From contig CAWAJW010000004.1 in NCBI GenBank assembly GCA_963782475.1, positions 236,872 to 300,871 on the forward strand: a stretch of 64,000 nt of DNA, read 5' to 3'. Position 1 is the first letter of the stretch, and each line of letters starts with the position of its first letter. The stretch comes from CAVQBP01 sp963782475 (GTDB lineage Bacteria; Bacteroidota; Ignavibacteria; Ignavibacteriales; Ignavibacteriaceae). Both the position numbers and the translations under genes were made by a program. Positions 9,494 through 19,191 of the stretch are shown piece after piece. The notes beneath the pieces were generated by a model. It was not told the DNA's origin. It did not search any database and saw only the letters and a program-made list of their open reading frames with translations.

Positions 9494-10208
9494 TTAGTTA
9501 CTCCCGTTTATTTTCAAAATTAAAACCGTGAATTAGACAAATTAATGTTTCGATAAGTTGCAAATTTAATTTAATTACTATTTTCGCCAAATAACTATAC
9601 AAAAATAAAAAGAGAGAAACTATTTTAATAGTTTACTTTATAGACGGCGGAATAAATAAATATGCGGTGGATAAATCAAGTCAAATATTTATTTAATTAG
9701 CAGATAATCAATAATTCTCCCGGATTTGATAATCTTTTACAAGTCCTTTTTCAATTTTAACAGAGCTCTGGATTGGAGTTTCAGGATACTTATTACCTAG
9801 CGGTTCCTTCCCTGTAGGCTGCTCACAGAATAATCCCGACTTAATAGATTGGTAATACGAGTTTATCATTGTTTCGATTTAATTTTAGAACTCATTTACA
9901 AAATGTAATTATAGTTTATTATTTCAGGTAATTTTTATCAAAATACTATCCTATATCATCATTCAGATTTAAAGCTAACTATAAAAATTAATTATAAACC
10001 CCTAGTGAATAGTTTTACTCACATAAATGCAGCTTAACAATATAATACTGTGCTCTAAACTTATCTAAAATATTAACGATTATTATTTAGGAAAAATTAC
10101 TTTAATTATTTATCCTTGGTTAATTGGGGAAAGATTAGTCATCCTTTTTTTATATCAGAATAAATAAGTTTTTTTAATATCTGCATGAAAAACTTAACTG
10201 GAGAATAT
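9494..10208. other. Gene-poor stretch between two divergent operons
   Basis: About 715 bases separate the leftward efflux operon from the rightward porin gene, so both promoters probably lie here, but no element stands out. The only possible coding sequence is a small leftward frame at 9708-9869 (53 residues, beginning MINSYYQSIKSGLFCEQP, ending IRENY). Its composition is protein-like (GKEPLGNKYPETPIQSS), but there is no ribosome-binding site and I do not recognise it. It could be a small peptide gene or a remnant. Confidence 0.4.
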
Positions 10209-11414
10209 ATGTTCAGGAAAATTTTTCTTCTAATGATCTTATTTAACATTATGATTATACCGTTAAAAGCTCAAATCCCGATTGATATTTACGGTTATGT
10301 TCAGTCTTCTTATCTTTTCTTTCATAATAAATTTGATCCGTATCCGCCTGAAGGGGAACAGAATTATACTTACCACAATATGGGTTTAAACCAGCTTAAT
10401 CTTTTTTTTGTAAAGGACCTGGGAGATAATTTTTCCGGTTTCATTAACTTCGAATTCATTAATAATTATTCCAGCGATAAAGGATTTGGTTCTCTTAATC
10501 TCCAGGAAGTCTATTTGAAATGGGACTATCATGATTACCTTAAAGTAAAATTCGGAATGGTCATTCCTCAATTTAATGCAATGTTTGAGATTTATAACAG
10601 AACACCGCTACTTCCCTATTTAATTAGACCCAAGCTTTATGATGCAACTAGCGGAAACCTGGTCGATATCTTCGATATACTACCTCAAAAAGCATTAGTT
10701 CAAATTTACGGTTCTGTTCCTATCGAAAACTCCCATTTTGAGTATGCACTATTTGCGGGTAATCCACCTAACAGTTTTCTTTCTTCCCCTCAAAAAGATC
10801 TTCTCCCGGGATATGTTGCTTATGGTGAAAGTGCCGTCAAATATTTCAGCTTAGGCGGAAGAATTGGTTTAAAAACTAATGCTTTAAGAATCGGGATATC
10901 AGGCAGCCTTGATAAGGATAACAGGGAAAATTTTGTTATGAATGAAGATGGTGATGTTTCAAATCTCGGTGATTTGCCCCGGTATAGAATTGGTTCTGAT
11001 TTTGATTTAAAATTGGATAATTTTGAACTGTCCGCAGAATATTTGATTGTCAAGTCAAAAGTAACATCAGCCATTCAGGATTCTTTAAATGAATGGAGTT
11101 CGCTCGATCCTTATTTTATAGGCAATAATTTTAATAAGACATTCTATTATGCAACTCTTTTGTATAATTTTTCCGATAGATTGTTTACTTATATAATGTA
11201 TGATTATTTGAATGACTCTGTTGATCCCTTTTATTTTGGATTGGACGGATATTACGGTTATCATTTAGGGGGAGGTTATTATGTAAACGATAATATCATT
11301 TTAAAGACTCAATTTACCAGAAATTTTGCAAGGTTTGATACAGGTGAAGAAGTTATTCCGATACGAAAGTATTCAGAGAATAATATTGCCGTCGGCGTTA
11401 GTATATCCTTTTAA
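10209..11414 (+). CDS. Porin-like outer-membrane beta-barrel protein
   Basis: 401-residue predicted outer-membrane barrel. The signal peptide is MFRKIFLLMILFNIMIIPLKAQ. The mature part alternates hydrophobic and aromatic strands with polar turns (YGYVQSSYLFFHNKF, FSGFINFEFINNYS, LKVKFGMVIPQFN) and ends in a terminal strand with a final Phe (NNIAVGVSISF), as porins do. The layout resembles phosphate-selective or short-chain porins, but the family is not certain. An ATG eight codons upstream is possible, but GGAGAA lies five bases before the chosen ATG and only this start gives a clean signal peptide. It is the first gene of a trio with a periplasmic binding-protein-like gene and a chemoreceptor. 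Confidence 0.8.
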   Translation: MFRKIFLLMILFNIMIIPLKAQIPIDIYGYVQSSYLFFHNKFDPYPPEGEQNYTYHNMGLNQLNLFFVKDLGDNFSGFINFEFINNYSSDKGFGSLNLQEVYLKWDYHDYLKVKFGMVIPQFNAMFEIYNRTPLLPYLIRPKLYDATSGNLVDIFDILPQKALVQIYGSVPIENSHFEYALFAGNPPNSFLSSPQKDLLPGYVAYGESAVKYFSLGGRIGLKTNALRIGISGSLDKDNRENFVMNEDGDVSNLGDLPRYRIGSDFDLKLDNFELSAEYLIVKSKVTSAIQDSLNEWSSLDPYFIGNNFNKTFYYATLLYNFSDRLFTYIMYDYLNDSVDPFYFGLDGYYGYHLGGGYYVNDNIILKTQFTRNFARFDTGEEVIPIRKYSENNIAVGVSISF

Positions 11415-11436
11415 AATATACCAAGAGAGATATTCA

Positions 11437-11865
11437 ATGAAATTACCAAATAAATACATATTTTTTTTAATGACAACTATTTTCTGCATTAACCCGTCAT
11501 ATGTAAATGCACAAATAGCAATAATAGCCAACAAGAGCGTAAATGTTATCTCAATGGATATAACTAACTTGAAGAATCTTTATACAATCCAATCCAATGA
11601 GGCCGGTTCTCAAAAAGTTAAATTATTTTTTCTCAATGAAAATGGTGATACAGAAAATAAATTTCTTTCTACTATGGGAAAATCACTTCTAGAACTAAAA
11701 AAAATCTGGCTTACTGCAAAATTAACCGGCAATGGAAAACCTCCTGATATGGTTGCTAGCGCTCAAGATATGATCGAAAAAATAAAATCAACTCCCGGCG
11801 CAATCGGGTTTGTAGATTTAAAATATATAAATGAGAGTATTAAAGTGTTATTGAAAATCGATTGA
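11437..11865 (+). CDS. Small periplasmic phosphate-binding-protein-like (PstS-like) domain protein
   Basis: 142-residue exported protein with signal peptide MKLPNKYIFFLMTTIFCINPSYVNAQ. The mature part matches the short substrate-binding-like proteins related to PstS: an opening IAIIANKSVNVISMDITNLKNLY, a middle KKIWLTAKLTGNGKPP, and a closing segment ending PGAIGFVDLKYI, which corresponds to the PGAIGY motif of that fold. At under half the size of PstS it probably keeps one lobe only. The frame is open further upstream inside the porin gene, but AAGAGAGA precedes the chosen ATG and the signal peptide fixes the start. It lies 22 bases after the porin gene and 33 before the chemoreceptor gene, so it may present a ligand to that receptor (inference). 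Confidence 0.75.
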   Translation: MKLPNKYIFFLMTTIFCINPSYVNAQIAIIANKSVNVISMDITNLKNLYTIQSNEAGSQKVKLFFLNENGDTENKFLSTMGKSLLELKKIWLTAKLTGNGKPPDMVASAQDMIEKIKSTPGAIGFVDLKYINESIKVLLKID

Positions 11866-11898
11866 TATTTTTATATAAGATCTAATATTACTGTCAAT

Positions 11899-13713
11899 AT
11901 GGGATTAGTCAGCAAATATCGAAATTCTATCAGGATGAAATTTACAGCTACATTCATCTTCCTGCTTACGTTTATATCTTTGATCAATTTTTATTTCAGT
12001 TATTCAACACGACAATCGGAAGGATTAAAGTTTGCAAAGACACATTTGGAAACTTTGTCCGAGATGCTCGCCTTCTCAGTGGGTGCCGGGCTAAGCGAAG
12101 GGAATTTCGATATAGTTAAAACAGCTTTCGATTGGGCAAAGGAGAATAAACAGATAGTCTACATCAATATTCTGGATGAATCGAACAACAGTCTTGTTAT
12201 TTTCGACCCATCCAAAATGGATATAAAGTGGAAGGAAATTATTTCTCAAAAGGCAATCAAAGAATCAGGAAATATTCTTTCTGTTTCCATTCCAACTGAA
12301 TATAAGGAAGAGCATTTTGGTCATATAATAATGTTATATTCTTTAAATCAAATGGAGAAGGAAATTATTATGAGCTTAATACTTCCTTCCATTTTAATTG
12401 CTTTAGTTTTGTTTGCGGGTATAATAATTATATTCTTCATCAGTAAAATTTTAACATCCCAGATAAAGCATTTAATAAGCTCTGCGGTTAAAGTAGGAAA
12501 GGGAGATTTAACTGTTAAAGTTGATGTTAAATCAAAAGATGAGATAGGACAGCTAGCAGAAGCCTTAAAAAATATGATCTCCGAAATAACAAAAGCACAA
12601 AATTCCATATCTGAGGAAAAATTTAGAGCCGAAGAGGCAATGAAAGAAGCTGAATCCCAAAAGAATAATTCTGCACTACAAAGAGATTATTTATCAAGGA
12701 AAATAGATGAACTTCTCGATGAAATGAATAAGTTTGCAGAAGGTGATTCTACTTTAAATCTTAAAATTGAAAAAGATGACGAAATAGGCAAATTGTTTAT
12801 GGGTTTCAACAGTGCTATTAATAAATTAAAGAAAATGATAACAAATGTTTCCGATGCTGTAAAAGAGACAGCTAAGATGAGCAGTGAAATTCTGCACAGA
12901 GCCGATAGAATAACTTCAGGAGTAAAAAATCAGACAATTCAAACATCCGAGGTTGCATTCTCTATTGAGCAGATGACAAAAACCATTATAGATGCTTCTT
13001 CAAACTCTTCTCTTGCTTCAGAAGTGGCAAAGCGTTCCGGCGATGCTGCTATTGAAGGTGGAAAAGTTGTGAACGAATCAATTCAAGGAATGAACAGGAT
13101 CTCTGAAGTTGTAAATTTGTCTTCAACAACAATAAAATCTCTTGGCGAACGAAGCAGTGAAATAGGTGAAATTACACAGGTTATCGATGACATTGCAGAT
13201 CAGACAAATCTCTTGGCATTGAATGCAGCAATTGAAGCGGCAAGGGCAGGAGAGCACGGCAGAGGCTTCGCGGTTGTTGCCGATGAAGTTAGAAAACTTG
13301 CGGAGAGAACCACTAAAGCAACAAAAGAAATAGTTATGATGATACAGCAAATACAGAAAGAAATAAACGGTGCTGTTGAGTCAATGAAAAAAGGAACTGC
13401 CGAAGTTAATAACGGTAAAAAATTAACCGACATGGCTGGTAATTCATTAAAGGAAATTATAAAAGGTGCACAACAAGTAGCTGATGTTATCCATCAAGTA
13501 GCTGCAGCTAGCGAAGAACAATCCTCATCAGCCGAACAAATTAGTAAAAATATTGATGCAATAAATGAAGTAACAAAGGAAAATTCGGAAGGTGTTCAGA
13601 TAATTGCCAGCTACGCCGACGAACTTAATAAAATTACTGAAAATCTGAAATTACAGGTTAGTTTATTCAGAATTGCTCCTAATAGGAATAATGTAACGGT
13701 TGAACAATTTTAA
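11899..13713 (+). CDS. Methyl-accepting chemotaxis protein
   Basis: 604-residue membrane chemoreceptor. The first transmembrane helix is about residues 15-35, the periplasmic sensor about 36-155 (small, with INILDESNNSLVIFD, suggesting a Cache/PAS-like fold), and the second helix about 157-183. A HAMP domain (about 183-235, with GDLTVKVDVKSKDEIGQL) is followed by a second HAMP-like segment (about 265-318, GDSTLNLKIEKDDEIGKLF). The signalling coiled coil follows, with the conserved hairpin tip DQTNLLALNAAIEAARAGE (434-452) that binds CheA/CheW. No CheA, CheW or methylation genes are in the window. Its position after a porin and a binding-protein-like gene suggests it senses a solute admitted by the porin. 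Its stop overlaps the convergent GNAT gene by four bases. Confidence 0.95.
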   Translation: MGLVSKYRNSIRMKFTATFIFLLTFISLINFYFSYSTRQSEGLKFAKTHLETLSEMLAFSVGAGLSEGNFDIVKTAFDWAKENKQIVYINILDESNNSLVIFDPSKMDIKWKEIISQKAIKESGNILSVSIPTEYKEEHFGHIIMLYSLNQMEKEIIMSLILPSILIALVLFAGIIIIFFISKILTSQIKHLISSAVKVGKGDLTVKVDVKSKDEIGQLAEALKNMISEITKAQNSISEEKFRAEEAMKEAESQKNNSALQRDYLSRKIDELLDEMNKFAEGDSTLNLKIEKDDEIGKLFMGFNSAINKLKKMITNVSDAVKETAKMSSEILHRADRITSGVKNQTIQTSEVAFSIEQMTKTIIDASSNSSLASEVAKRSGDAAIEGGKVVNESIQGMNRISEVVNLSSTTIKSLGERSSEIGEITQVIDDIADQTNLLALNAAIEAARAGEHGRGFAVVADEVRKLAERTTKATKEIVMMIQQIQKEINGAVESMKKGTAEVNNGKKLTDMAGNSLKEIIKGAQQVADVIHQVAAASEEQSSSAEQISKNIDAINEVTKENSEGVQIIASYADELNKITENLKLQVSLFRIAPNRNNVTVEQF

Positions 13714-14165
13714 GATAATAAATCCTTTAACATGCACACACTGGTTTCAATACCTGCATACTGACCGTAATTCTCTATTATTTTATACCCGCTTTTTTTA
13801 TACAATCCAATCGCTTCAACTTGTTTAACCCCGGTTTCAAGTATCGCTTTTTTAAACCCCTGGTCAACAGCCCTCTTCTCAAGCTCGGTTAAAATAATTT
13901 TAGATATACCTCTTCCACGATAATCTTTTTTAACAAACATTCTTTTTATTTCAACAGTTTCTTCGTTAAATTTTTTGAAGCATCCGCAGCACGCAGGAAT
14001 CTTATCAATATAAATTACTATTACATTCTTATTGAATTCAATTATATTATGCTTATTATAGAATTTTTGAAGCTCTCCGTACATTTCATACAGCTCATCA
14101 TCAAGGTATGAAATTAAGCTTATAAAATCTTTATTTGTATTTTTTGTTTGTATTATTTCAATCAT
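13710..14165 (-). CDS. GNAT-family N-acetyltransferase
   Basis: 151-residue cytoplasmic acetyl-CoA-dependent acetyltransferase. The acetyl-CoA pyrophosphate loop is visible as VKKDYRGRGISKIILTELEKRA (R/QxxGxG/A motif), preceded by the beta strand VEIKRMFV and followed by AILETGVKQVEAIGLYKKSGYKIIENYG, the conserved end of the fold. The acceptor is not predictable. The gene is transcribed toward the chemoreceptor gene with a four-base tail-to-tail overlap and is not part of that trio. Confidence 0.88.
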   Translation of the reverse strand: MIEIIQTKNTNKDFISLISYLDDELYEMYGELQKFYNKHNIIEFNKNVIVIYIDKIPACCGCFKKFNEETVEIKRMFVKKDYRGRGISKIILTELEKRAVDQGFKKAILETGVKQVEAIGLYKKSGYKIIENYGQYAGIETSVCMLKDLLS

Positions 14166-14247
14166 CCTAATCTTACAAGTTTCAATCTGTTATTATAATT
14201 TTTTAATCCCTCAATCTTTCAATCTTAAAACCTTCAATCATAAATCT

Positions 14248-15654
14248 TCAATTCTTATTAATATACTCATCTTTAATTTCAAGAAGATATTTGTACGCCT
14301 CTTCATAATTATTTCCGATTTTTCCGTCCAGGATTGCATCTTCTATTGCAGACTTTATTTCTCCCACTTTTTTTGAAGGCTGCAAATTGCAGACTTTCAT
14401 AATTTCTTCACCCCTGACAGGGGATTGAAAATTTCTTAACCTGTCTTTTTCTTCAACCTCCAAAACCTTTTTCATAACATTTTCATAATTCTCAAGATAT
14501 TTAGAGACTTTCATGGGATTTTTACTGGTAATATCTGCACGGCATAAAGTAATCAGGTCTTCAAGATCTTCACCGGCTGCTACAATTAATCTTCTTATTG
14601 CAGAATCAGTAACCTCTTCCCCTGCTAATGCAATCGGTCTTAAATGGAGGCGTACCAGTTTCTCAACATATTCAAGCTTATTCAACGGAAGCTTTAATTT
14701 TTTGAAAATAGATTTCATCATTCTCGCACCGATCTCCTCATGCCCATGGAAAGTCCAGCCGGTTCCCTCCACAAATTTTTTAGTCTGGGGTTTGGCAATA
14801 TCATGAACCAATGCTGAGAACCGAAGCCAAACATCATCAGTTGCTTTTGAAATATTATCTACAACTTTTAATGTATGAAGGAAAACATCCTTATGATGAT
14901 AGTCTTGCCTCTGCTCCACCCCAGCCAGCTTTGAAATTTCCGGAAAAATTATTTCCATTACACCCGAATCGAACAGCAGCTTTAATCCTGTCGAAGGTTT
15001 TGGAGAGCTTAAAATTTTAAGAAACTCATCGGTGATTCTTTCCTGTGCAACAATTTTTAATCTTTCTCTTAATTGAAAAGCGGCTTCATTGATATTTTTA
15101 TCCAGATGAAAATTCAATTGAGAAGCAAAACGGTAGGCTCTTAAAATTCTTAAAGGATCATCATTAAAAGTCTGGAGCGGATCCAGGGGTGTTTTTATGA
15201 GCTTATTTTTTATATCCTCCAGCCCATTAAATGAATCAATAATTTCACCCAAATCTTCCTCGTTTAAAGATACTGCCAGAGTATTTATTGTGAAATCTCT
15301 TCTTCGAATATCATCTTCGAATGTCCCCTGAGAAACTAAAGGATTCCTGCTGTTTTTACTATAGGACTCTTTGCGCGCACCTACAAATTCCAGGTCAAAA
15401 TCTTTATAATTAAAATGTGCAGTGCCGAAGTTTTTAAAAATAGAAATTTTCTCAACTCCCAGCTTCTGACTAAATTTTTTAACGAAATCAATTCCGCTTC
15501 CTGTTACAAGGAAATCGATTTCGTTTCTCTCCCTGCCGAGTATTTTATCCCTGACAAACCCGCCGACTATATAAACTTTCTGGTCCATTTCAAGAGCAGT
15601 TTGATTTGCTGTTAACAGGAATGGATATTTTTTAAAATCTAAATCAAATTTCAT
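14248..15654 (-). CDS. CCA-adding enzyme / polyA polymerase-family tRNA nucleotidyltransferase with HD domain
   Basis: 468-residue enzyme of the class II nucleotidyltransferase family that builds or repairs the CCA end of tRNAs. The catalytic head shows VGGFVRDKILGRERNEIDFLVTG, with the metal-binding pair here E-x-D rather than the commoner D-x-D. The RRDFTINTLA motif, the neck segment DDPLRILRAYRFASQL and a C-terminal HD domain (HHKDVFLHTLKVVDNI, LVHDIAKP) follow. The HD domain could give phosphatase or phosphodiesterase activity. The frame extends eleven codons upstream to a TTG, but the ATG used here gives the natural MKFDLDFKKYPF start; neither has a good ribosome-binding site. The tRNA-Leu in this window lacks an encoded CCA, consistent with a need for this enzyme. 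Confidence 0.9.
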   Translation of the reverse strand: MKFDLDFKKYPFLLTANQTALEMDQKVYIVGGFVRDKILGRERNEIDFLVTGSGIDFVKKFSQKLGVEKISIFKNFGTAHFNYKDFDLEFVGARKESYSKNSRNPLVSQGTFEDDIRRRDFTINTLAVSLNEEDLGEIIDSFNGLEDIKNKLIKTPLDPLQTFNDDPLRILRAYRFASQLNFHLDKNINEAAFQLRERLKIVAQERITDEFLKILSSPKPSTGLKLLFDSGVMEIIFPEISKLAGVEQRQDYHHKDVFLHTLKVVDNISKATDDVWLRFSALVHDIAKPQTKKFVEGTGWTFHGHEEIGARMMKSIFKKLKLPLNKLEYVEKLVRLHLRPIALAGEEVTDSAIRRLIVAAGEDLEDLITLCRADITSKNPMKVSKYLENYENVMKKVLEVEEKDRLRNFQSPVRGEEIMKVCNLQPSKKVGEIKSAIEDAILDGKIGNNYEEAYKYLLEIKDEYINKN

Positions 15655-15862
15655 AAATTCATTAATCAGAAATTTTCCATGGTTCAATAATAAGGAAATG
15701 TGCTTGCGTAAACAACGATTAAGGGATATTAGGATTTACCAGTTTGGAATCGTCACTCATTCATTATTCCGCAGCTCCAATATATAGAGCTATGGAATTG
15801 CAGGACCTTACCTCCATTTCATTATTCCTAATTCGCCATGTTGCAATAGTGCAGAATTGGAT

Positions 15863-16963
15863 TTACGGAGGAACGGAATCCGCCGGCAGCGGTTCGGATT
15901 TGCTTCCCATTAAAATTGCAACGGGCCTGAGAGGTTTTATATTACTGAATAATATTTTCATGGCGGCAGCGATCGGTACTGAAAGGAACATGCCGACAAT
16001 TCCCCAAACCCATCCCCAGAAAATTAACGAGAAAAGAACAAAGACCGGGCTCAAATCCATCTGTTTCCCAAGGTAATGCGGTTCAACCAGGCTCCCCATT
16101 ATTGTATGGTTGATGGTAAGCAAAACTGCCATAGATATTGCTGTAAATCCGAAACCATATTCAAGCAAAGCAATTATAATTGGAGCAATGGTTGCAATTA
16201 ATGCTCCTATATTTGGAATAAAGTTTAATATAAATGTCAATAGTCCCCAAATTAATGCATAATCGACACCATATGCTAAAAAGATAATGGTGGCTACCAG
16301 CGCCACAAGAAAACTTACAACCGTTTTTATAATAATATAAGATTGAAGCTGGGTATTAAAACTATTAATAGTTTTTTCAACCGATTCTTTATTTTTGCTG
16401 AATGCAAATTTAACTCTCTCTTCAAACTTGTTTTTACCAAGCACCATGAATACCCAGAAAATCATCATGATGGTAAAATCTTCAAGCATGGTTGAAAAGG
16501 AGCTTACAATATTTTGAATTACACCGGCTTTAAATAACCCCTGGAATACGCTGCTGAAATCAAACTCCTGCAGATTCAAATTAAATAATGCAGCAAATTC
16601 TTTTACCGTCAAATTAAACGGGGTTAAAATCTGCTGTAGGAATTTGGAAATATTAGAAGAATAAGCCTGCATATTCTGGGGGAATGAACTTAGTGAAGAT
16701 ACTATCAGCAATCCCATTAAGTAATAAATACCCGAAACAATAATAAAAATTAATACCAGTGAAACCCAGGTAGGAATCCCCAATTTTTTAAGATAAGAAA
16801 CTAACGGGTGAAACAGATAAGTCAGGAATATTGCAATTGTAAAAGGGATTAATATCTCTTTTAATGCCATTAAAACATACACAAACAAAATAAATGAAAT
16901 AAAGCCTAATAAATAAGCCGATACTTTTGTTTGCAGAGCGGTTGATAATTCAGGTTTATTCAT
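15863..16963 (-). CDS. AI-2E family (PerM-like) membrane transporter
   Basis: 366-residue polytopic inner-membrane protein with seven to eight hydrophobic helices. Hallmarks are PFTIAIFLTYLFHPLVSYLKK near the N-terminus, VSSFLVALVA, the WGLLTFILNFIPNIGALIATIAP signature, and LVEPHYLGKQMDLSPVFVLFSLIFWGWVWGIVGMFLSVPI. Members are proposed exporters or transporters (AI-2 exporter TqsA, sodium/proton antiporters), and the substrate here is open. Its ATG overlaps the end of the upstream broken peptidase gene by eight bases (TATGAATAA), evidence that both were read as one operon. Confidence 0.88.
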   Translation of the reverse strand: MNKPELSTALQTKVSAYLLGFISFILFVYVLMALKEILIPFTIAIFLTYLFHPLVSYLKKLGIPTWVSLVLIFIIVSGIYYLMGLLIVSSLSSFPQNMQAYSSNISKFLQQILTPFNLTVKEFAALFNLNLQEFDFSSVFQGLFKAGVIQNIVSSFSTMLEDFTIMMIFWVFMVLGKNKFEERVKFAFSKNKESVEKTINSFNTQLQSYIIIKTVVSFLVALVATIIFLAYGVDYALIWGLLTFILNFIPNIGALIATIAPIIIALLEYGFGFTAISMAVLLTINHTIMGSLVEPHYLGKQMDLSPVFVLFSLIFWGWVWGIVGMFLSVPIAAAMKILFSNIKPLRPVAILMGSKSEPLPADSVPP

Positions 16964-19189
16964 ATTTAAATTGTAATTGTTTTAGAGTTTCATCGCCGTT
17001 ATAATAAAACCAATCGGTTAAATTGTAATTGCTTTGCAGTACGTAATTGAAATTTTTATCGGAGCTATATCTTAGCGACAATGCTGCCATTTTCCTTGCA
17101 TTGGAAAAATCAAGCTGTTCTAGCATATAAATAGATAATCTGTATACGGCATAGCTGGCGGCATAATCTTTAATAATGATTGTCTTATCAAAATTCTTTA
17201 TAAATAATTCTTATAATCTTCATTTAATGATTTTGATAGGCTGATAAAAACCGGTATTGAATTATAATCATATTTCACTTCATTTATTTTTTTTATTAAC
17301 CGGAATTTATCAATTTCATTCCCGTTCAAATAGTTTTTTATCAAGACTATCTTTCATAAGGCTCTTCCTAAGCCGGGTTAAATAGTAGAAGCTCCTGCTG
17401 GGATTTTGATTCATAAGCGCCGTGTAATTAGTATCGGCTGCTGCAAATCATTTTGTTTTACCTGTAAATCTGCTAAAGAGAATTCAATATTATAATAATA
17501 AGCCGATTTTTGATAGAATGAAATATTTTTCTGCAATAAATCTATTGCCTCTTCATTCTTGTTAAGCTCTGATTCACACTCGGCCATCCCGATTAATGCC
17601 CCGTAATTTTCTCCCAGTTTGAAGATTTCTTCAAAAATATTTTTTGCTTCTCCATATTTTTTTTGATTATAAAGATCCCAGGCTTTGTTCAATCTGTCAG
17701 CTATATAACGCGGGCACACTTTATAAAAGATAGATTTCCTTCCGAAATAATAGTAAGCCTTATCGGCGTTTCCCTTTGTATTTATTTTATCCAGGAATCC
17801 TGTATAATCCATATTCAAAGTATCTATTGAAGTCCCGTAGATTTTTTCGAAATCAAGATCCGAATAGAGCCTTTTATATTTTTCAATTCCGTATTTATCA
17901 ATTAAAAATTTAGAAAACGAACCTGCAAAAATATAGGAAACACTTGAAGTCTGTTTAAAAAAGCTTAGGAAATTAAAAAGGTTTTTCAGATCTGTTTTAT
18001 AACCGAAATGATAAGCAAGAGCCGCCATAAAATGAATATCGTTTTCATCATAAATGGGATCAGCCGCCACAGCAGCGCCTTCAATCAAATACGGATTAAA
18101 ATTATCTGCAACCTTAAATAATCCTTTTGCAAATGCAGAAGTGAAGCAGTGAGCCAGTTCATGCTTAAGAGTTGTATTATAGTCTTCATAAGAAATATAG
18201 ATCTGAAGCAGCCACGGTTTTGCAACATCAGCATTAGCCGAACCGAAGAGCCTTTTCTTCTGTTCATTGTTTAGAAAAAGAAAAGATTCGATTTTCTTAT
18301 CAAGCTTAACATTAAAAAATTCAGCTTAATACTTTGTAATAATACTCATGATGGATAGCAATATCTTTTATTAATTCCGGTTTTACAGACGGCAGGGTAA
18401 TGAATAATAAAATGGGGAGAATCAATAGTTCCCGTTAATTCTTTTTCGATTCTTCCTTTATCGGTAGAATATCTTAAAACGGGAGAAAAGTATATGAAGA
18501 GCGCCGGGATTAAAACCGCCATAAAGAATAGAAATTTCTTTGTCATATGGTTTTTGCGGTAATGCATCTGGTAGGTTATGTATAATATACTGCCGAAAAA
18601 CAGTAGATTTAATATCCTGTAGAGAGCAAGCTTAATATCCACACTTAAAGCTTCGTCGTAGATTGTCCCGGGCAGATAAGCAAAAATCGGGTTATAAAAA
18701 TATACCTGCGGATTAAAATAAAATTCAAATAACGGTACCAGGAGAATTAAAATGAAAACAATGATGAATATTAGAATCTTAAGCCTTTTAAATAAAGTGC
18801 TGATTAGAAATCCCAGTGCGCTTCCTATAATAAATGATGGAACTGTAATAACCGAATAAAAAAGAAAGCCATCCCACAAGGAACACTTCATTGTAAAAAA
18901 TGAATTTGTAACCGAAATTATTGCAGGGAGAAGTATAAAGAAGAGACCTGAAAAAAATAAGGAAGTAGTTAAAGTGCTTTTGCCCTCTTCTCTCGGGATA
19001 GTTTTTTAAAAGCTTTATTGAAAATATTCCGGATAGAAATACAATTAAAACCGAATTTAATACGGAGTATTCATAGCCAAAGACTTTTGTTAAAGGTAAT
19101 ATGATTAAAATTAAATCAAAAAGAATAACGATTACCAGATAAACCGGGAGGCTGTTATCAATTCCAAATATTTTTCTTATTGTATTCAC
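16956..19189 (-). pseudogene. Membrane zinc-peptidase gene with TPR-like C-terminus, broken by about six single-base frameshifts
   Basis: Joining reading frames gives one protein of about 740 residues from a GTG start two bases after the murA stop. It has several N-terminal transmembrane helices, then a soluble part with TTLKHELAHCF (an HExxH zinc site) and LIEGAAVAADP downstream, then a helical repeat region (AWDLYNQKKYGEAKNIFEE, LIGMAECESELNKNEEAID). It ends LQFKYE, with its stop inside the start of the AI-2E gene. Frame changes fall near 18996, 18396, 18325, 17440, 17336 and 17205. Several sit at GGG or A/T runs where removing one base restores the frame. There are no in-frame nonsense codons and the zinc site is intact, so sequencing or assembly error is as likely as a true recent pseudogene. 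Homology beyond the HExxH membrane-peptidase type was not recognised. Confidence 0.75.
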
Positions 19190-19191
19190 AA

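Noticed and set aside
11437..11865. A complete Pst phosphate-uptake operon
   Set aside because: The PstS-like protein is only about 142 residues and no PstC, PstA, PstB or PhoU gene accompanies it.
18085..18267. Short leftward 60-residue open frame inside the broken peptidase gene
   Set aside because: It is an out-of-frame reading of the segment encoding the HELAH peptidase region.
18788..19191. MurA read as a 556-residue protein with a C-terminal membrane domain
   Set aside because: The membrane part belongs to the neighbouring gene. One extra G at 19205-19207 explains the fusion, and removing it gives MurA its normal 421 residues.
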